The position numbers and the translations under genes were made by a program. The notes below the pieces were generated by a model that saw only the letters and a list, made by a program, of their open reading frames with translations, made no database searches and had not been told where the DNA came from. DNA of 24,685 nucleotides from JAPLKX01 sp035530195 (GTDB lineage: Bacteria; Hydrogenedentota; Hydrogenedentia; Hydrogenedentales; SLHB01). Below are positions 6,852-13,960 of this stretch, piece by piece. The stretch covers positions 1 to 24,685 of the forward strand of contig DATKVG010000201.1 of NCBI GenBank assembly GCA_035530195.1. Direction: 5' to 3'. Position 1 is the stretch's first letter, and every line of letters begins with the position of its first letter.

Positions 6852-9800
6852 TCAGGGTGCCGGCGGATTCGGCGTAACCGGCGCGGTAAAATCCGCCGGA
6901 TGATCCGATAACAGCCCACCCCGGACCATCTTGCGGACCTTCTCCAAGTCCACGTCGCGCGGCTGGCCGCTCACGGTCTGCACCATGGCCGCGGGCGCGT
7001 GTGCAGGCGTGGCAGGCGTCAAACCCGTCAGGCTAACGCTCACTACGGCTAGAGCCATCGCCGCCGCCGCCACCACAAAAACCCAATCAGGCAAACGACT
7101 TAAAGAGGTCTCGCCAGCATTGGCCAGGTGTTGCCGTCCGTCCCGGCACCGGTCGCAGCAGATGCAATCCATTTCATCTTGCGTCCCGACACCCAAGTCG
7201 CACCGGCCCGGAAGCCGCGCCGGCACTATCCGCCGCAGCGTCGGCAATCCATGTAACCGCGCCCCATTGATAAGCGACAGAAACGCCCCCGAAGGACAAA
7301 CGTTGTGGCACCAGAACCGCCCGAACACCAGCGAAATCCCCAACGCCGCAAACGCCAGGCCCGCAACCAACCGATCCGCGTGTGACCCGAAAAACGAGAT
7401 CAGCGGGTCCGCCCGAAGCACGTCCAAGTCGCGCCCAACACCAAAAAGCACGACCAGCAAAAACAGGACCGTCCATTTGAACACCCGCGTGTACTTCCAG
7501 GTCTCGCGCCGGGGCAGGCGACCGAGTTTCAGCCGCACCCCAACGTCGCCGATCAAGTCCTGCAACGCGCCAAATGGGCAAACATACCCGCAGTAAACGT
7601 TTCCGAATACCAACACCACCGCCGGAACCGCCGCCAACAGGAAAAATGGACCATTTAAGCCGATCCGCCCCAGTTGCAATGTCAGCAACGCCATCACTTG
7701 CTGTGTCGAGTACTGAAAGTTCAGCGTCAAGCCCAGCAGCAGTACGCTTGCCACTAAAACGCCCCGCCGCAACCAAACCCGCGGCCAATACGTCAAAACT
7801 ACCCCGCACAGCATGAAAAAGGCAAGCAGGAGAAACTCCCGCCTGCCACGAGTATCTACAACCCGGCCTTGCACTGGCCGCTCCTCCCCCTGCAGTTCAA
7901 GCACGTCCCGGGCAAACCCTTGTCCCGCCAAGGCCAAGGCCTCTCGAAACGCCTCGTCCGTAACAGTGGCGCCCACAATGCCGTCCAGCCCTTTGAACGG
8001 CTCCGGCTTGAACACATTGCGTCCCCGCAGCCGGCCATCATTATCCCGCACCATCGACAGGTACATTGGCGTTTCACTCGATGAGATAACCTCGTATCCC
8101 TGCAACTCCCCCGTCTCATCCACAAAAACGCCTAGTTCGAAAAGGCCTGCAAACCCGTACAACGAACCTGCCCAGGGTTTGCTGCTGAAAATGTAGCCGC
8201 CTTTCTTGTCAGCCGCCTCCGGGACAACAAAATAGGGCGCCTCCGCACCGGTGGCCGGCGTTGCCCGCGCATCCTGGATCGGCCTCTCTCCCGAAAGCGT
8301 TTGGGCGCATTCGCGCAACGCATCCGTTTCGCGCGGTTGGACGGCTGCCGACATCATCTGCGACGCGAACAGCGTCAGTGCGCCGATACCCGCCAGTGTG
8401 TATCCCGCCGGCCGGACGAGCCGGTCGAACCTCCGGCTTGCCCGTTCAGCACGACGTCCGCCCGCCACCGCACCGGCCAGATTGACTCCTACCAGTACGG
8501 CCAACAAGGCTGAGGTCCACACCAGCCCCAATAGTGGCAGCAGGATGATGCCCGTCACGGCCGCGCCGGCCGCGCCGCCAAGGTTATCAAGCAACTCCAG
8601 GTTCGAACCGGCCGCACCCGTCGGCCGTCCCGCGGATTTCAGCCGTTGCGCCGCAAGTGGAAAGTACAGGCCCGTGAACATCCCGCTTGCCAGGAACCCG
8701 GCTGCCCACACCAGCTTCGACGGCCAGTCGCCCAGTTGAGGCAACCCCGCGATTACCGCCGCCTGCGCGATTAAGGCAGCGGGCAGAATAACCCGGGCGT
8801 GCGTTTGCGCCGCAATGAGGGCGCGTTCCGCAGCCGCGCTCCCCAGAAAAGCCCCAAGCATGAACAGGGCTGAAACCAACCCCATATCCAGAAACAATGA
8901 GCCGAAGCGCGACTGGTAGCCGAACATCAATACCACGCTGAGCGCCATACCCGCCATACCCGTCGTTAATATGAGCACGTGGCTGTCAAACGTGCCGGGC
9001 GAGCCGCCACGCCGTCTCTTCAGCAGATAAACGCCCCGCAACAGCGCGTAGAGAATCATCCCAGCAACCAGCACGCGGCCTAGCGCGGTGAAAAAATCGC
9101 CCCGGTTTTCCCGCGTCAGCAGACCCGCCAACGAGGGCAGACCCGCCTGCTTGATCGCCAGCAGCAGCGCGTATACCAGGGCCTTCGGATTGCTGTCGGT
9201 GTTCAGCAACACGCCCTCGCCCGACCGGTCGATCTGCTGCCGATAGGCTTGCATCTGAAAACCCACCCGGCCGGCCGCGTAAACCACCGGGATGTTCTCC
9301 GGCGGGTACATAGTGGCCGCGCCTGGGACCGACTCGTACCTTTTCTGCAGGCCCGCCGGGTCATAAAGGAACGGCGCGTCGCTCGCCATCACCCACGTCT
9401 CGTCGCCCGGCTTTATCGTGACATTGGAAAACACGCTGCCCAATGTGAAAACAACGCTGCTCCCTTGCAGGGCCAGTTCCTCGCCAACGAAGTTCGAGCC
9501 GCCCCGAACCCGCACCGAAACCGCCCCGCCTTCCTCGAGCAGGCCGCGCAACGTCCCGTAATACTGTTCAGTGACGTAGCGATTGAGGGCGAGTGTAGTG
9601 ATATCGGGCACGTTGAGCAGAATCAGGTCGAATTTGCCGATTTCGCCCGTTTCGAGCGTTGGATCCGCCGGCAGGAGTTGAATCCGCCGCGTCTGTTCTT
9701 TGATTTCGGGTGGGAGCAACGCCATGAGCCGATCTGGATACTGGGGATCGGGATGATGCCAGGCCACGCGATCCAACTGCGGCAGTTGCAGAAATTTCTG

Positions 9801-10730
9801 GCAAATACCCAACCCGTCCCCGCCGATTACGAGCGCACTCCGCGCATCCGGCCGTTGCGCCAAATGTACCGCGGCCACTTCCGCGGCGTGATCGCCCGGC
9901 GGCAACGACTCGCACACGCCGCCACCCGAAACCATGTTGAACTGGCCTTCCCGCTGCCCGTACAGGTACTTGCCGTGCGCCGTGCTGAACGTCCCGCGAT
10001 ATTCATCCGCCGGAAGCAAGCGGCTCCAGGCGGCGCGGGTACCAGCCTCCGCCAGCCTGTTGCCCGCGTCTTCGTGCCACGGAAACAGCGCCAGGACCAC
10101 GTTCAGCACAAGGATTATTACGCGCAAGATCGTCAAGCGACCCGCGGCAACGTAGCACAAGGACGCCGCGGCCACGAGAACCGTGGCCGCCCAGATCGAG
10201 ACCGATTCCGCCGTCATGCCGCCCGTGATCGCCGCCGTTACGAAAAACCCCCCCGCGCAACTCCCCAGCGTCTCGAGCACGTACACGCGCGCCGCGGGAA
10301 TCAGCGCCTGCTGTTCCGCCCAACGGCAAGCCAGCGTGAACAGGAAGCCCGTAAGGAAGCTCACTGGCGCATTGACGACAAATGCCATCCCTAGCATCGG
10401 CAGCAGCGGGAAAACGTCGTACGATTCTACCCCGGCCATCCCGCGCGCGTGCGCCACCAACACCTGCTGCAGGAAAAACGCCGGCACGTACAGCAACGCC
10501 ACTGCGGGGAGGCAGGAAGCAAGCCGGCGGTGAAGGCGCGTCTCAAACCGGCCCGCGAACGCGCCCGCGCTGATCCATCCAAGCCACGCGGCGAAAAACG
10601 CCCCGATCGCTATTTCGTTTGACTCGAATGAGGCAAAAAATTCCCTGAACAGCAGCGTTTGCGCCACAAGGGCATAAAAACCAAGCGTCGCGATGACAGA
10701 GAAACGGGCTATTTGACGGGGACTCGTCAT
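6852..10730 (-). CDS. Giant membrane fusion: spermidine-synthase-like half plus FMN-binding/4Fe-4S NosR-like half
   Basis: This is a 1,292-residue polytopic membrane protein. Residues about 8-235 hold several membrane helices. About 240-480 form a spermidine-synthase-like domain with glycine loop GGDG (303-306). About 545-790 hold more helices. About 800-945 form an FMN-binding domain with DGIVGATVT, where T922 would be the covalent FMN site. About 955-1195 form a NosR/NapH-like part with CGYVCP (C1047), CHNVCP (C1141) and a cysteine cluster CICCDRC (1189-1195). In the synthase-like part the usual SAM-side Glu aligns with H326 and the catalytic Asp with N373, so polyamine synthesis is unlikely. 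The C-terminal half should move electrons via flavin and iron-sulfur clusters across or along the membrane. ATG 10730 is chosen because it avoids overlap; an in-frame ATG at 10781 would overlap the upstream gene. It lies 16 bases after the Memo-AMMECR1 gene, so probably in one transcript. Confidence 0.85.
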   Translation of the reverse strand: MTSPRQIARFSVIATLGFYALVAQTLLFREFFASFESNEIAIGAFFAAWLGWISAGAFAGRFETRLHRRLASCLPAVALLYVPAFFLQQVLVAHARGMAGVESYDVFPLLPMLGMAFVVNAPVSFLTGFLFTLACRWAEQQALIPAARVYVLETLGSCAGGFFVTAAITGGMTAESVSIWAATVLVAAASLCYVAAGRLTILRVIILVLNVVLALFPWHEDAGNRLAEAGTRAAWSRLLPADEYRGTFSTAHGKYLYGQREGQFNMVSGGGVCESLPPGDHAAEVAAVHLAQRPDARSALVIGGDGLGICQKFLQLPQLDRVAWHHPDPQYPDRLMALLPPEIKEQTRRIQLLPADPTLETGEIGKFDLILLNVPDITTLALNRYVTEQYYGTLRGLLEEGGAVSVRVRGGSNFVGEELALQGSSVVFTLGSVFSNVTIKPGDETWVMASDAPFLYDPAGLQKRYESVPGAATMYPPENIPVVYAAGRVGFQMQAYRQQIDRSGEGVLLNTDSNPKALVYALLLAIKQAGLPSLAGLLTRENRGDFFTALGRVLVAGMILYALLRGVYLLKRRRGGSPGTFDSHVLILTTGMAGMALSVVLMFGYQSRFGSLFLDMGLVSALFMLGAFLGSAAAERALIAAQTHARVILPAALIAQAAVIAGLPQLGDWPSKLVWAAGFLASGMFTGLYFPLAAQRLKSAGRPTGAAGSNLELLDNLGGAAGAAVTGIILLPLLGLVWTSALLAVLVGVNLAGAVAGGRRAERASRRFDRLVRPAGYTLAGIGALTLFASQMMSAAVQPRETDALRECAQTLSGERPIQDARATPATGAEAPYFVVPEAADKKGGYIFSSKPWAGSLYGFAGLFELGVFVDETGELQGYEVISSSETPMYLSMVRDNDGRLRGRNVFKPEPFKGLDGIVGATVTDEAFREALALAGQGFARDVLELQGEERPVQGRVVDTRGRREFLLLAFFMLCGVVLTYWPRVWLRRGVLVASVLLLGLTLNFQYSTQQVMALLTLQLGRIGLNGPFFLLAAVPAVVLVFGNVYCGYVCPFGALQDLIGDVGVRLKLGRLPRRETWKYTRVFKWTVLFLLVVLFGVGRDLDVLRADPLISFFGSHADRLVAGLAFAALGISLVFGRFWCHNVCPSGAFLSLINGARLHGLPTLRRIVPARLPGRCDLGVGTQDEMDCICCDRCRDGRQHLANAGETSLSRLPDWVFVVAAAAMALAVVSVSLTGLTPATPAHAPAAMVQTVSGQPRDVDLEKVRKMVRGGLLSDHPADFTAPVTPNPPAP

Positions 10731-10746
10731 AGGCCGGCCGACGCCC

Positions 10747-12372
10747 CTAGTGGTCCTTCTCACTGAACACAATCGCTTCAAACACCGTGAACGACGCCCC
10801 CTCCTTCCACGCGTCCGCCGGCAGGCCCGCCTTCATCGCGAGATGGCTGAGCGTTTCGTCGAGCGTCCAGCCCTGTTCGGGCGCCACCTGCGGCAGGAAC
10901 ACCGCGCTCCGGCCCGACTTTTCCAGTACCATCCCATGTTTGCCGATAATTATGTCTTTGTATGATCCCACCGGCCGCGGTTCGGTGAGCGCCGAGATGT
11001 CCATCTCGATCCGCGGCAACTCGCCCGCCGTTACGGGCTGGAAACGGTGGTCGTTCACCGCGGCGTTGACCGCGTGATCCATCACGGCCTTGTACAGCGG
11101 GCGGCGCGGGAAGATTTCGCCGATGCAGCCCCGCAGTTCGCCGTTCTCGTTAAGCGTGACAAACGCACCCATCACGCGCTGCATCCCCGGCGTCAGTTTG
11201 ATTCCCAAACTTTCCGGCGTGGCGGAGCCGCCATTCGTGATATGCGCCTCAAGCAGGCCCCGCGCAAGTTTCAGAAGCAGCGTCTTGTCCTCGTCGCTCA
11301 GCACGCTAACGGGTTCGGCCGCCGGTACCGCGGTTTTCTCGACTGCCGGCCACGCGCCGCTGAACGCCGCGCTCAAATAACTGACCGAGTTGGCATAATC
11401 GCCCGTGAGATTGCCCGACGTGTCATAGGCGACCTGGTGCGCCTCGAAATCTTTCGGTAACATTGCCAGCAAAACGCCAATCGGATTGTGCCCGCAGATC
11501 GTCGCCCCCGTTTCATCCACGTACCGCGCAAACGCCGCCAAGTCCTTGTTTGCAATGGCGGCCCACGCGCCCAAATCGAGCTTCTTCAGGTTCTCACCCA
11601 CATCGTCCCGGAACGGCACGTAACCAAACCGCGGCCCGTAGTGCGTGAAATCGCTCGATGCCACCACCAGCGTCCCCGCATCGATCAATCCCCCAATAAT
11701 CCGCCCCATCTCACGCGTCGCCGGCTCGTCAAGCTGACCCACGACGATCGGCACGAGCTTAAACTCGCCCAGCGCACGCTGCAGCAGCGGGATCTCGATC
11801 TGCACACTGTGCTCGTTCTCGTCGGCCCCGGGGACCGTCTTGAACTGCGGATACCGCTTCAGCCCTGCGATCAACTCGACGTCGAGCGGCACTTCGCCCA
11901 GCGGCGTCGCATAATGCGTCACATCCGGCACGCTCGCCACGTTCTTCATCGGCAGGCTGTGCGACGGGCCCATCACGACCACCCGCGAAAACGTCTTGCC
12001 CGCAACGCTCTTCACGGCCGCGCCCGCGATTGCCCCCGAATACGCGTACCCCGCGTGCGGCAGGATCAGCGCGTGCACGTTGTCCGGCAACTGCGCATGC
12101 GCTTTCCCGAAATAGGATTCGAGATCCGATTCGAGTTGGGCCAGATCCGCCGGATACCACTGCCCCGCCAGTTGCGATACGAAAACTTTCTTGGCGGGCG
12201 GTGCCTGGGTCGTTTCAGCGGCTTGGATACGCGGGCGTTCCGCGGCCTGTCTTGCTCTAATGATCCCTGCAAAAAGCACCACAACTGCCAGCATGAAGAT
12301 CATGAACAGGAACGGGAAAACAGACGCGTACTGTTCCCAAATGTACAGCCGGCCCCACAATTTGCGTCGCAT
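10747..12372 (-). CDS. Membrane-anchored Memo-AMMECR1 fusion (AmmeMemoRadiSam proteins B and A)
   Basis: This 541-residue protein joins two partners of the AmmeMemoRadiSam family. A single membrane helix (about 18-38) follows a short basic N-terminus. The Memo domain (about 62-340) keeps the residues matching the metal ligands of human MEMO1: H106 (LPHAGY), H138 (GPSHS) and C293 (TICGHNPIGV). It also has ASSDFTHYG. The AMMECR1 domain (about 358-541) carries the family signature LRGCIG (413-418). Biochemical function is not firmly known for either domain in bacteria. The start ATG 12372 has GAGGG eight bases upstream. The reading frame stays open to 12501, but that would include the hairpin and upstream gene end. 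The usual third partner, a radical SAM protein, is absent from this window; the next gene is the flavin/Fe-S membrane protein. Confidence 0.9.
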   Translation of the reverse strand: MRRKLWGRLYIWEQYASVFPFLFMIFMLAVVVLFAGIIRARQAAERPRIQAAETTQAPPAKKVFVSQLAGQWYPADLAQLESDLESYFGKAHAQLPDNVHALILPHAGYAYSGAIAGAAVKSVAGKTFSRVVVMGPSHSLPMKNVASVPDVTHYATPLGEVPLDVELIAGLKRYPQFKTVPGADENEHSVQIEIPLLQRALGEFKLVPIVVGQLDEPATREMGRIIGGLIDAGTLVVASSDFTHYGPRFGYVPFRDDVGENLKKLDLGAWAAIANKDLAAFARYVDETGATICGHNPIGVLLAMLPKDFEAHQVAYDTSGNLTGDYANSVSYLSAAFSGAWPAVEKTAVPAAEPVSVLSDEDKTLLLKLARGLLEAHITNGGSATPESLGIKLTPGMQRVMGAFVTLNENGELRGCIGEIFPRRPLYKAVMDHAVNAAVNDHRFQPVTAGELPRIEMDISALTEPRPVGSYKDIIIGKHGMVLEKSGRSAVFLPQVAPEQGWTLDETLSHLAMKAGLPADAWKEGASFTVFEAIVFSEKDH

Positions 12373-12395
12373 GATGCGGCCCTCGCTTTCTCGCT

Positions 12396-12413
12396 CGCGC
12401 GTGCGCGTGCGCG
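12396..12413. repeat. 18-bp alternating pyrimidine-purine (Z-DNA-prone) tract
   Basis: CGCGCGTGCGCGTGCGCG is a perfect run of alternating pyrimidine and purine, the composition that most readily adopts left-handed DNA. It lies between the hairpin at 12419-12450 and the ribosome-binding site of the Memo-AMMECR1 gene. Function is unknown. Confidence 0.5.
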
Positions 12414-12418
12414 AAACA

Positions 12419-12450
12419 GAATCGGCGGCAGTGTGTACCGCCGCCGATTC
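12419..12450 (-). terminator. Hairpin after the first Gfo/Idh/MocA gene, terminator-like
   Basis: A perfect 11-bp inverted repeat (12419-12429 with 12440-12450, GAATCGGCGGC / GCCGCCGATTC) has a 10-base loop. It begins 10 bases past the stop codon of the oxidoreductase gene on the minus strand. The following run on that strand, CTGTTT, is only weakly T-rich, so it may terminate inefficiently or protect the 3' end and still allow read-through into the Memo-AMMECR1 gene. Confidence 0.5.
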
Positions 12451-12460
12451 CACGTGTCGA

Positions 12461-13747
12461 CTATGCGATCTTCGGAACCACGAACGGTTCGCGGTACTCA
12501 CGCGTCAGCAGTTTGTTGGCGTCGGCATCATCTATAAACGTTTCGGCCTTCGGATCGAACTTCAGCGTGTGGCCTATACGGTACGCCACGTTGGCCAGGT
12601 GGCAGTGGGCCGATGAAACGTGCCCAGCTTCCACGGGCGCATAATTGTCTTCGGGCTTGCGCGTCCGGACAAGACGGAAGAAATTGCGATACTCGCCCAA
12701 GGTGTCAAACTCGGTCTCGGGCACTGGAATTCCCTTATTGCCTTTGTCGTAGAACTTGAAGGTATCCTCGCCCTCGACGCCATAGCCTTCGGAGCCGTAG
12801 AACAGGTTGCCGATCTTCACGCCGCTCTCGTCGTTGGTGGCTCTGCCGCGGACCTCGAACACCAGCATCGTCCCGTCCTCGTACGTGAACGAGGCCGTCT
12901 GCGTGTTGGGCGTCTCCGCGCCGTCCTTATAGGTATACCTGCCGCCGCTGCTCTCGACCTTTACCGGTAGGCCCTTGTTCATACCCCAGGCGGCTATGTC
13001 CATCTGGTGGACGCCCTGGTTGCCGATATCGCCGTTGCCGTACGCCCAGAACCAATGCCAGTTGTAATGGACATACAGGGGGCTGAACTCGCCGGCAACC
13101 GCCGGCCCCTGCCACAGGTCCCAGTCAAAATCCGCGGGCGCCGGCGTGTCCTGCGGCCCGATGGCATCGCGGTTCTTGAAGCACAACGCCCGCGCCATGT
13201 ACAGGTCGCCGATGATGCCTTCCCGCATGGCCTTCATCGCGCGCAGCCACTTTTTGCTCGAGCGGCCCTGTGTGCCGTGCATCACCATCCGGTTATGTTT
13301 CTTCGCCGCCTCGACAAGCTGCCGCCCTTCCCACACGTTATGCGACAGCGGTTTCTCGACATACACGTCCTTGCCGGCCTGGCATGCCCAGATTGCCGCG
13401 AGCGAATGCCAGTGGTTGGGCGTGGCGATGAACACCGCGTCGATCGAGGCGTCCGCCATCGCGTCACGAAGGTCTTTGTACAGTTTGGGCTTTTTGCCGC
13501 TGGCTTTCTCGACGTCGAGGGCCCGGGCTTCAAGCACCTTGGCGTCCACATCGCACAGCGCCACCAGTTCCGCCTCGTCCTTATTCTGCAGCACACCGCC
13601 GATATGACTCCCGCCCCGTCCGTGAAGGCCGATGCAGCAACAGCGGATTCGGTCGTTGGCGCCAAAAACGCGCCCGGTGGCCACCGTGCCCGCCGCGACC
13701 ACCGCGGCCGTCGAGGTACCCAAGAATTGCCTGCGAGAAAGTTTCAT
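12461..13747 (-). CDS. Tat-exported Gfo/Idh/MocA family oxidoreductase (copy 1)
   Basis: This 428-residue NAD(P)-dependent sugar or cyclitol dehydrogenase-like protein starts with a twin-arginine signal, SRRQFLG (4-10), and a hydrophobic Ala-rich stretch ending near FGAND. It should be exported already folded with its cofactor. The Rossmann part has GLHGRG (40-45) and CDVDAK, and the family motif E131-K132-P133 holds the catalytic lysine. The C-terminal half contains NGDIGNQGVHQMDIAAWG, common to exported planctomycete-type members. The substrate is unknown. ATG follows AGGAG, with a promoter at 13783-13811. It is a paralogue of the gene at 13961-15268, matching nearly end to end. Confidence 0.9.
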   Translation of the reverse strand: MKLSRRQFLGTSTAAVVAAGTVATGRVFGANDRIRCCCIGLHGRGGSHIGGVLQNKDEAELVALCDVDAKVLEARALDVEKASGKKPKLYKDLRDAMADASIDAVFIATPNHWHSLAAIWACQAGKDVYVEKPLSHNVWEGRQLVEAAKKHNRMVMHGTQGRSSKKWLRAMKAMREGIIGDLYMARALCFKNRDAIGPQDTPAPADFDWDLWQGPAVAGEFSPLYVHYNWHWFWAYGNGDIGNQGVHQMDIAAWGMNKGLPVKVESSGGRYTYKDGAETPNTQTASFTYEDGTMLVFEVRGRATNDESGVKIGNLFYGSEGYGVEGEDTFKFYDKGNKGIPVPETEFDTLGEYRNFFRLVRTRKPEDNYAPVEAGHVSSAHCHLANVAYRIGHTLKFDPKAETFIDDADANKLLTREYREPFVVPKIA

Positions 13748-13782
13748 GGCCTTTGTCTCCTGCTGTGTAAACGTTCCCAGCT

Positions 13783-13811
13783 ATTCTAGAACAATCGCGC
13801 CCCAATGTCAT
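13783..13811 (-). promoter_or_regulatory. Sigma70-type promoter of the first Gfo/Idh/MocA gene
   Basis: On the minus strand ATGACA (13811-13806) and TAGAAT (13788-13783), each one base from consensus, are separated by 17 bases. They end 35 bases before the ATG at 13747. This suggests the two oxidoreductase paralogues are transcribed separately. Confidence 0.5.
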
Positions 13812-13854
13812 TCAGGTCTTCATCCGTCCGATCAAAAAAGCCCGGCCCAGTTCT

Positions 13855-13922
13855 GCGAAAAACGGGGACTGGCTCGCTTTTTTCTGCGGTTTGAAAAAAA
13901 CGTGCCTGTCCCCGCTTTTCGC
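13855..13922. repeat. 68-bp long imperfect palindrome, REP-like or bidirectional terminator
   Basis: Arms of 22 bases (13855-13876 and 13901-13922) match with three mismatches and contain CGGGGAC and GTCCCCG. They continue inward into a T-run/A-run stem (13877-13884 with 13893-13900), leaving an 8-base loop. The whole element folds into one long hairpin between the two paralogous oxidoreductase genes. GGGGACAGGC-type palindromes resemble REP elements mobilised by RAYT transposases in other bacteria, but no transposase is here. It could also terminate the 15268-13961 transcript. Confidence 0.65.
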
Positions 13923-13960
13923 GGCCCATCGAGCGCCGCTTTTGTTACTGAAGGTTCTCT

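Noticed and set aside
9250..10010. Active spermidine synthase within the giant membrane protein
   Set aside because: The fold is recognisable, but the SAM-side acidic residue and catalytic Asp align with His and Asn, so I do not assign polyamine synthesis.
9249..10394. Open frame of 381 codons on the plus strand, antisense to the giant membrane protein
   Set aside because: It is an Arg/His/Pro-rich shadow typical of GC-rich antisense frames, with no domain, while the minus-strand frame has clear families.
12373..12501. Longer Memo-AMMECR1 protein starting at 12501
   Set aside because: It would translate the hairpin, the Z-DNA tract and the end of the upstream gene; ATG 12372 has a good ribosome site directly before the membrane helix.
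11488..12537. Open frame of 349 codons on the plus strand, antisense to the Memo-AMMECR1 gene
   Set aside because: Arg/His-rich shadow without domains; the minus strand keeps all Memo metal ligands.
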